Assembly: GCA_029863125.1 (NCBI GenBank)
Contig: JAOTWB010000006.1
Coordinates: 39,438-103,437, forward strand
DNA: 64,000 nucleotides
Reading direction: 5' to 3'
Source of the DNA: Gammaproteobacteria bacterium
Lineage (GTDB): Bacteria; Pseudomonadota; Gammaproteobacteria; Steroidobacterales; Woeseiaceae
Shown here: piece by piece, positions 60,499 through 64,000 of the stretch
Layout of the letters: every line of letters begins with the position of its first letter
Numbering within the stretch: position 1 is the first letter of the stretch
The notes under the pieces: model-generated
Database searches by the model: none
What the model was told of the DNA's origin: nothing
The model's input: the letters and a program-made list of their open reading frames with translations, nothing else
Translations under genes and position numbers: made by a program

Positions 60499-61308
60499 AT
60501 GCGCAGACTTAACTTACTGATAACTCTTGTTTTTGCGGCGCTGATTGTTGCGTCGTGCGCCACTTCACCGACGGGCCGCAGCCAGATGATCTGGAAATCG
60601 GACGCCGAGCTCGAGGCTGAAAGCGCGCGCGCTTTCAACCAGATGCGCGCCGGGCTGCCGCTGTCGACCGACCGTCAGAAAATCGACTTTGTCGCCTGTG
60701 TTGCCGAAGCGGTCGTCACAACGCTCGAACCTCCGCTCAGTGATATCGAATGGGAGCTGGCGATATTCGACAGCGAGTCGATCAACGCGTTTGCGATGCC
60801 AGGCGGCAAGATCGGCGTTTTTACGGGCATCCTGGAAGTGACCGAGAATCAGGATCAGCTCGCGGCCGTGATTGGCCATGAAATCGCCCACGTGACCGCG
60901 CGGCATTCGAACGAACGCGCGTCGAGAGCGTCGTTGACGGGTGTGGGCATCAACGTGGCGGCGATTATCCTGGGCGGCGGGCACAGAGGTGCTACCTATA
61001 CGGCCCAGCAAGCCCTCGGCGCAGGCGCAGCGCTCGGTATATCCCTGCCGCACACGCGTGGCCAGGAAAGTGAGGCGGACATCATTGGCCTCGAGTACAT
61101 GGCCAAAGCCGGGTTCGATCCGCGAGAGGCGGTGAAACTCTGGCAGCGCATGGATGCCACCACTGACAAGAAGCCCGCAGAATTCGTCTCCACGCACCCC
61201 GCCAGTGAAACTCGGATCGAAGCGCTGGTCTCCGAATGGCCCAAGACGTTACCCTTGTATAACGAGGCCGTCGCGGAAAACCGAGTTCCAAGCTGTTCAA
61301 AAGAGTAG
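60499..61308 (+). CDS. M48 family metalloprotease, lipoprotein
   Basis: Lipobox-like leader (VASCA), HEIAHVTARHSNER (HEXXH), ESEADIIGLEYMAKAGFDP. Confidence 0.93.
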   Translation: MRRLNLLITLVFAALIVASCATSPTGRSQMIWKSDAELEAESARAFNQMRAGLPLSTDRQKIDFVACVAEAVVTTLEPPLSDIEWELAIFDSESINAFAMPGGKIGVFTGILEVTENQDQLAAVIGHEIAHVTARHSNERASRASLTGVGINVAAIILGGGHRGATYTAQQALGAGAALGISLPHTRGQESEADIIGLEYMAKAGFDPREAVKLWQRMDATTDKKPAEFVSTHPASETRIEALVSEWPKTLPLYNEAVAENRVPSCSKE

Positions 61309-61316
61309 AGAATAGG

Positions 61317-62450
61317 GTGCTAAGACGTCTCGCGCTGCTGCTGCTGCCGCTGCTGGCTTTGGGCGGCTGCGCGACGCTGGATGATTTCTTGGCCGGCATC
61401 AAGAAGAGCCACGGTCGAGGGGCGGTGGCGTTCAAGGACCGTCCGATCGAGGAACCGATCGCTCCCAACGCGTTCCTGCTGACGCACCCCGAGCAATCGG
61501 TGGTCGGCGAACCACAGGTCGTGTTCACACGCGCAGAAGATACCTTGTCCGACCTGGCGCGCGAATACGGCCTGGGTTACGACGAAATCGTGAGCGCGAA
61601 TCCCGGCATCGATCCGTGGACCCCCGGCGACAACACGCCGATCCTGCTGCCCACGCAATACGTGTTGCCGAACGTGCCGAGAAAGGGCCTCGTTCTGAAC
61701 ATTGCAACCAAGCGCCTGTTCTATTTTCCGGAACCGGCCGCTGGTGAGTCCCAGGAGGTGCTGACATATCCCATCGGTATCGGGCGCGTCGGGTGGGAAA
61801 CGCCGTTGGGCTCAACAGAGGTCGTATCCAAGGCGCGGGATCCGCACTGGTGGGTCCCTGCATCCGTCCGGCGCGAGCATGCGGAGATGGGGAATCCGCT
61901 GCCCGCAATCGTGCCGCCCGGGCCCGACAATCCGCTCGGCAGCCATGTGCTGAAACTCGAGATGCCGGGCTACCTGATACACGGTACCAACCAGCCCTAT
62001 GGGGTTGGTATGCGAGTCAGTCACGGCTGCGTGCGGCTTTACCCGGAGAACATCGAGAACCTGTATTCGCTCGTGGATATCGGCGAGGCCGTCACGATTA
62101 TCAACGAGCCGTACCAGATGGGGCAGCGGGATGGGTTCCTGTACTTTGAAGCGCACGCGCCACTGAAAGACGATGCAGTGCCCGCGGCAGAGCGACTGCA
62201 GGCATTGTTTGATGCGCACGCCGATGCTTCCGGGCGGCCGTTGAACGATCATCTGCAGAATCACGTCAGGTCGCTGGCGGAATTAGCTTCGGGCGTGCCC
62301 GTGAGTATCGCAATGTACGACGCCGATGAGTTTCTTGCCCGGGCACGCGTTGTGCGCAACACGGTCGAGGCCGATCCGAATGCGCCGACCTTGATTGAAA
62401 TCCGCGAAATGATGGATGAAGTCGACGACGAGGAAGAGGAATTGTTGTGA
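61317..62450 (+). CDS. L,D-transpeptidase (YkuD) with LysM-like segment
   Basis: Lipobox LGGCA; LSDLAREYGLGYDEIVSANPGIDPWTPG; HGTNQPYGVGMRVSHGCVRLYPENIE. Confidence 0.92.
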   Translation: MLRRLALLLLPLLALGGCATLDDFLAGIKKSHGRGAVAFKDRPIEEPIAPNAFLLTHPEQSVVGEPQVVFTRAEDTLSDLAREYGLGYDEIVSANPGIDPWTPGDNTPILLPTQYVLPNVPRKGLVLNIATKRLFYFPEPAAGESQEVLTYPIGIGRVGWETPLGSTEVVSKARDPHWWVPASVRREHAEMGNPLPAIVPPGPDNPLGSHVLKLEMPGYLIHGTNQPYGVGMRVSHGCVRLYPENIENLYSLVDIGEAVTIINEPYQMGQRDGFLYFEAHAPLKDDAVPAAERLQALFDAHADASGRPLNDHLQNHVRSLAELASGVPVSIAMYDADEFLARARVVRNTVEADPNAPTLIEIREMMDEVDDEEEELL

Positions 62451-62587
62451 GCGAGTGGCTCGACCTCATGCTTGACGAAATTGCGCGTAAACGACGCGAA
62501 TCTCGGGAAGCTGAAGATGAGCTCAGACGACGCGCAGAGTCTGAAAAAGAAAGGCAGGCAAAACCGGCCCCGGCTCAGTCGAAGTAG
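62447..62587 (+). CDS. tiny hypothetical protein (46 aa) overlapping the transpeptidase stop
   Basis: GTG start in a 4-nt overlap: VSEWLDLMLDEIARKRRESREAEDELRRRAESEKERQAKPAPAQSK. Confidence 0.5.
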   Translation: MSEWLDLMLDEIARKRRESREAEDELRRRAESEKERQAKPAPAQSK

Positions 62588-63630
62588 CGCATGAATTCCG
62601 CGGGGATATTGCCCGCCGCGAGAGGTCGATCGCTCGTCACGGGAAGAGGCCGCGAATTATAGGTATTCCAGAAGAGGTAGTTCTCCCCCGCATAGTCTTC
62701 CACTGCGAGGTCATGCAACAGCGCGGCCATGGCTTTACCCGTATAGGTCGGTTCCAGTGCGAGTCCAAGCTTGTCGCGTGCCACTGAGACGGCACTGGCC
62801 GTGACGCCGTCCCAATGCGCGTAGCCACCGGCAAAGAAGTCGTCGCGCCAGCGCAACTGCCTGGAATCCGCGGCACTTAGCGGGATCGACGGATCCAGCC
62901 GGTTCAGCAGCAAGGCCGTCTTGCGCAGCAGGCGCACAAAGCTCGCCGTATTCGTAATGTGTCTGTCCACGACCCGGACGGCATGCACCTGGGCTGGCAG
63001 TCCGGCCAGTGTGAGGCCCAGTAGCAGACCGGCGGCGCTGCCCATCGTGCCATTGGCAATGTAGATGCGCTGTGGAACAGGAACCTCATTGGCCGCGATC
63101 TGAGCGGCGAGTTCGAGCCCGGCGTTGACAAAACCCACGGCACCGAGCCAACAGGACCCGCCGAACGGGACGACCCAGGATCGTCGCCCCTGCAGGTAGC
63201 GACGAAACGTCGCCAGCCGATCGGCGTCGCCGGGGTAAGGGACAATTTCCGTTCCTATCCGGCGATGCATGTTCAGCGTTTTGGAAATGTTCGGCGTCTT
63301 CTTCTGGTCAGTAAGAATGCAGGTGCATTCGAAGCCCAGCTGCACCGAAAAAACAGCCGTCGCGAGCGCGTGATTCGAACCGACCGCACCAAAGGTCGCG
63401 ACGCGCCGCGCACCTCGCTCTCCGGCCCGTTGCAGAATGTACTCGAGTTTGCGGATCTTGTTGCCGCCATAATGCGCGCTGCTGACATCATCGTGTTTTA
63501 TCGACATCGTGCGTAGCCCTTGAGCCGTGTCGAAACGAACCGTCGAGACCGGCGTGGGCAGATCTGCGATTGGCACTTTCTGCAGCCGATCTGCCAGCAA
63601 AGGGTATGCAGCAGCCAGAGAGTCAGTCAT
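62575..63630 (-). CDS. PLP-dependent D-cysteine desulfhydrase / ACC deaminase family protein
   Basis: SIKHDDVSSAHYGGNKIRKLEYIL, FGAVGSNHALATAVFS, IANGTMGSAAGLLLGL. Confidence 0.88.
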   Translation of the reverse strand: MTDSLAAAYPLLADRLQKVPIADLPTPVSTVRFDTAQGLRTMSIKHDDVSSAHYGGNKIRKLEYILQRAGERGARRVATFGAVGSNHALATAVFSVQLGFECTCILTDQKKTPNISKTLNMHRRIGTEIVPYPGDADRLATFRRYLQGRRSWVVPFGGSCWLGAVGFVNAGLELAAQIAANEVPVPQRIYIANGTMGSAAGLLLGLTLAGLPAQVHAVRVVDRHITNTASFVRLLRKTALLLNRLDPSIPLSAADSRQLRWRDDFFAGGYAHWDGVTASAVSVARDKLGLALEPTYTGKAMAALLHDLAVEDYAGENYLFWNTYNSRPLPVTSDRPLAAGNIPAEFMRYFD

Positions 63631-63712
63631 GAACAGAGACTACCGAAGTGCATCGGGTATCGCGAATGCTTTAGAATGCAGGCACGCTTTTCTGACCCGA
63701 TCGGAGACAGGT

Positions 63713-64000
63713 TTGTCAGAGGCAGTTGACCATGGCATCACGGTCACAGAAATTGCGGCGATGGACCAGTCCATCGACCTATCCAAAGAAACGACGGCGG
63801 CTTTTGTCGGCCGCGCGCTCCGTGGTCCGCTCAATTCGCCGGTGCTGCTCAAAAATTTTGGTGAGTTTCGCCGACGCTTCGGCGATATCTGGTCGCGCTC
63901 GAGTCTCGGTCCGGCCGTAAATCAATTCTTTGAACATGGCGGTCGGCGACTGTATGTCGTGCGCGTCGCGAACAACGCACGCGGTGCGATGATCTGTTTA
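63713..64000 (+). CDS. phage tail sheath-like protein, N-terminal part, truncated by window edge
   Basis: TTG with GGAGACAGG upstream, open to the end: LSEAVDHGITVTEIAAMDQSIDLSKETTAAFVGRALRGPLNSPVLLKNFGEFRRRFGDIWSRSSLGPAVNQFFEHGGRRLYVVRVANNARGAMICL; TAAFVGRA.RGP / F.RRFG / AV.QFFEHGGRR.YVVRV are typical sheath N-terminal motifs. Confidence 0.82.
   Translation, partial: MSEAVDHGITVTEIAAMDQSIDLSKETTAAFVGRALRGPLNSPVLLKNFGEFRRRFGDIWSRSSLGPAVNQFFEHGGRRLYVVRVANNARGAMICL

Noticed and set aside
1-64000. CRISPR arrays, tRNA/rRNA genes, intact IS elements, restriction-modification or other recognised defence systems
   Set aside because: None recognised on reading both strands; tRNAscan or CRISPR tools could not be run

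Overview
The window looks like one continuous stretch of high-GC proteobacterial chromosome (gammaproteobacterial in flavour, inferred from gene content). Genes are dense and mostly metabolic; no rRNA, tRNA, CRISPR array or intact transposase was recognised. Main blocks: (1) a purine catabolism operon, xdhABC-puuD-puuE-uraD-alc-allA-guaD (1-9.6 kb); (2) a divergent pair of paralogous phosphoribosyltransferases plus a LOG-family gene (11.6-13.4 kb); (3) a mixed block with a GGDEF protein, cytochrome b561, thiolase, nitroreductase, SstT and an M16 protease; (4) a histidine utilisation locus, hutI/MFS divergent from hutF-C-U-H-G, with a TGTATATACA palindrome between the two arms; (5) a histone-H1-like Lys/Ala-rich protein, an NhaC-type antiporter and an FDH locus (fdhD-fdsGBA), with a HiPIP gene divergent from it; (6) a MoxR/Bat operon preceded by a 263-bp cloverleaf-like inverted-repeat element and followed by a REP-like palindrome; (7) lipA, sohB, an M48 protease and an L,D-transpeptidase. 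The last ~290 bp begin a gene for a phage-tail-sheath-like protein that is cut by the window edge and absent from the ORF track; it may mark the start of a contractile tail-like system. The observations most worth following up are that sheath gene, the cloverleaf element, the REP-like palindrome, the histone-like protein, the NhaC N-terminal extension, and the hutI-coupled MFS transporter.
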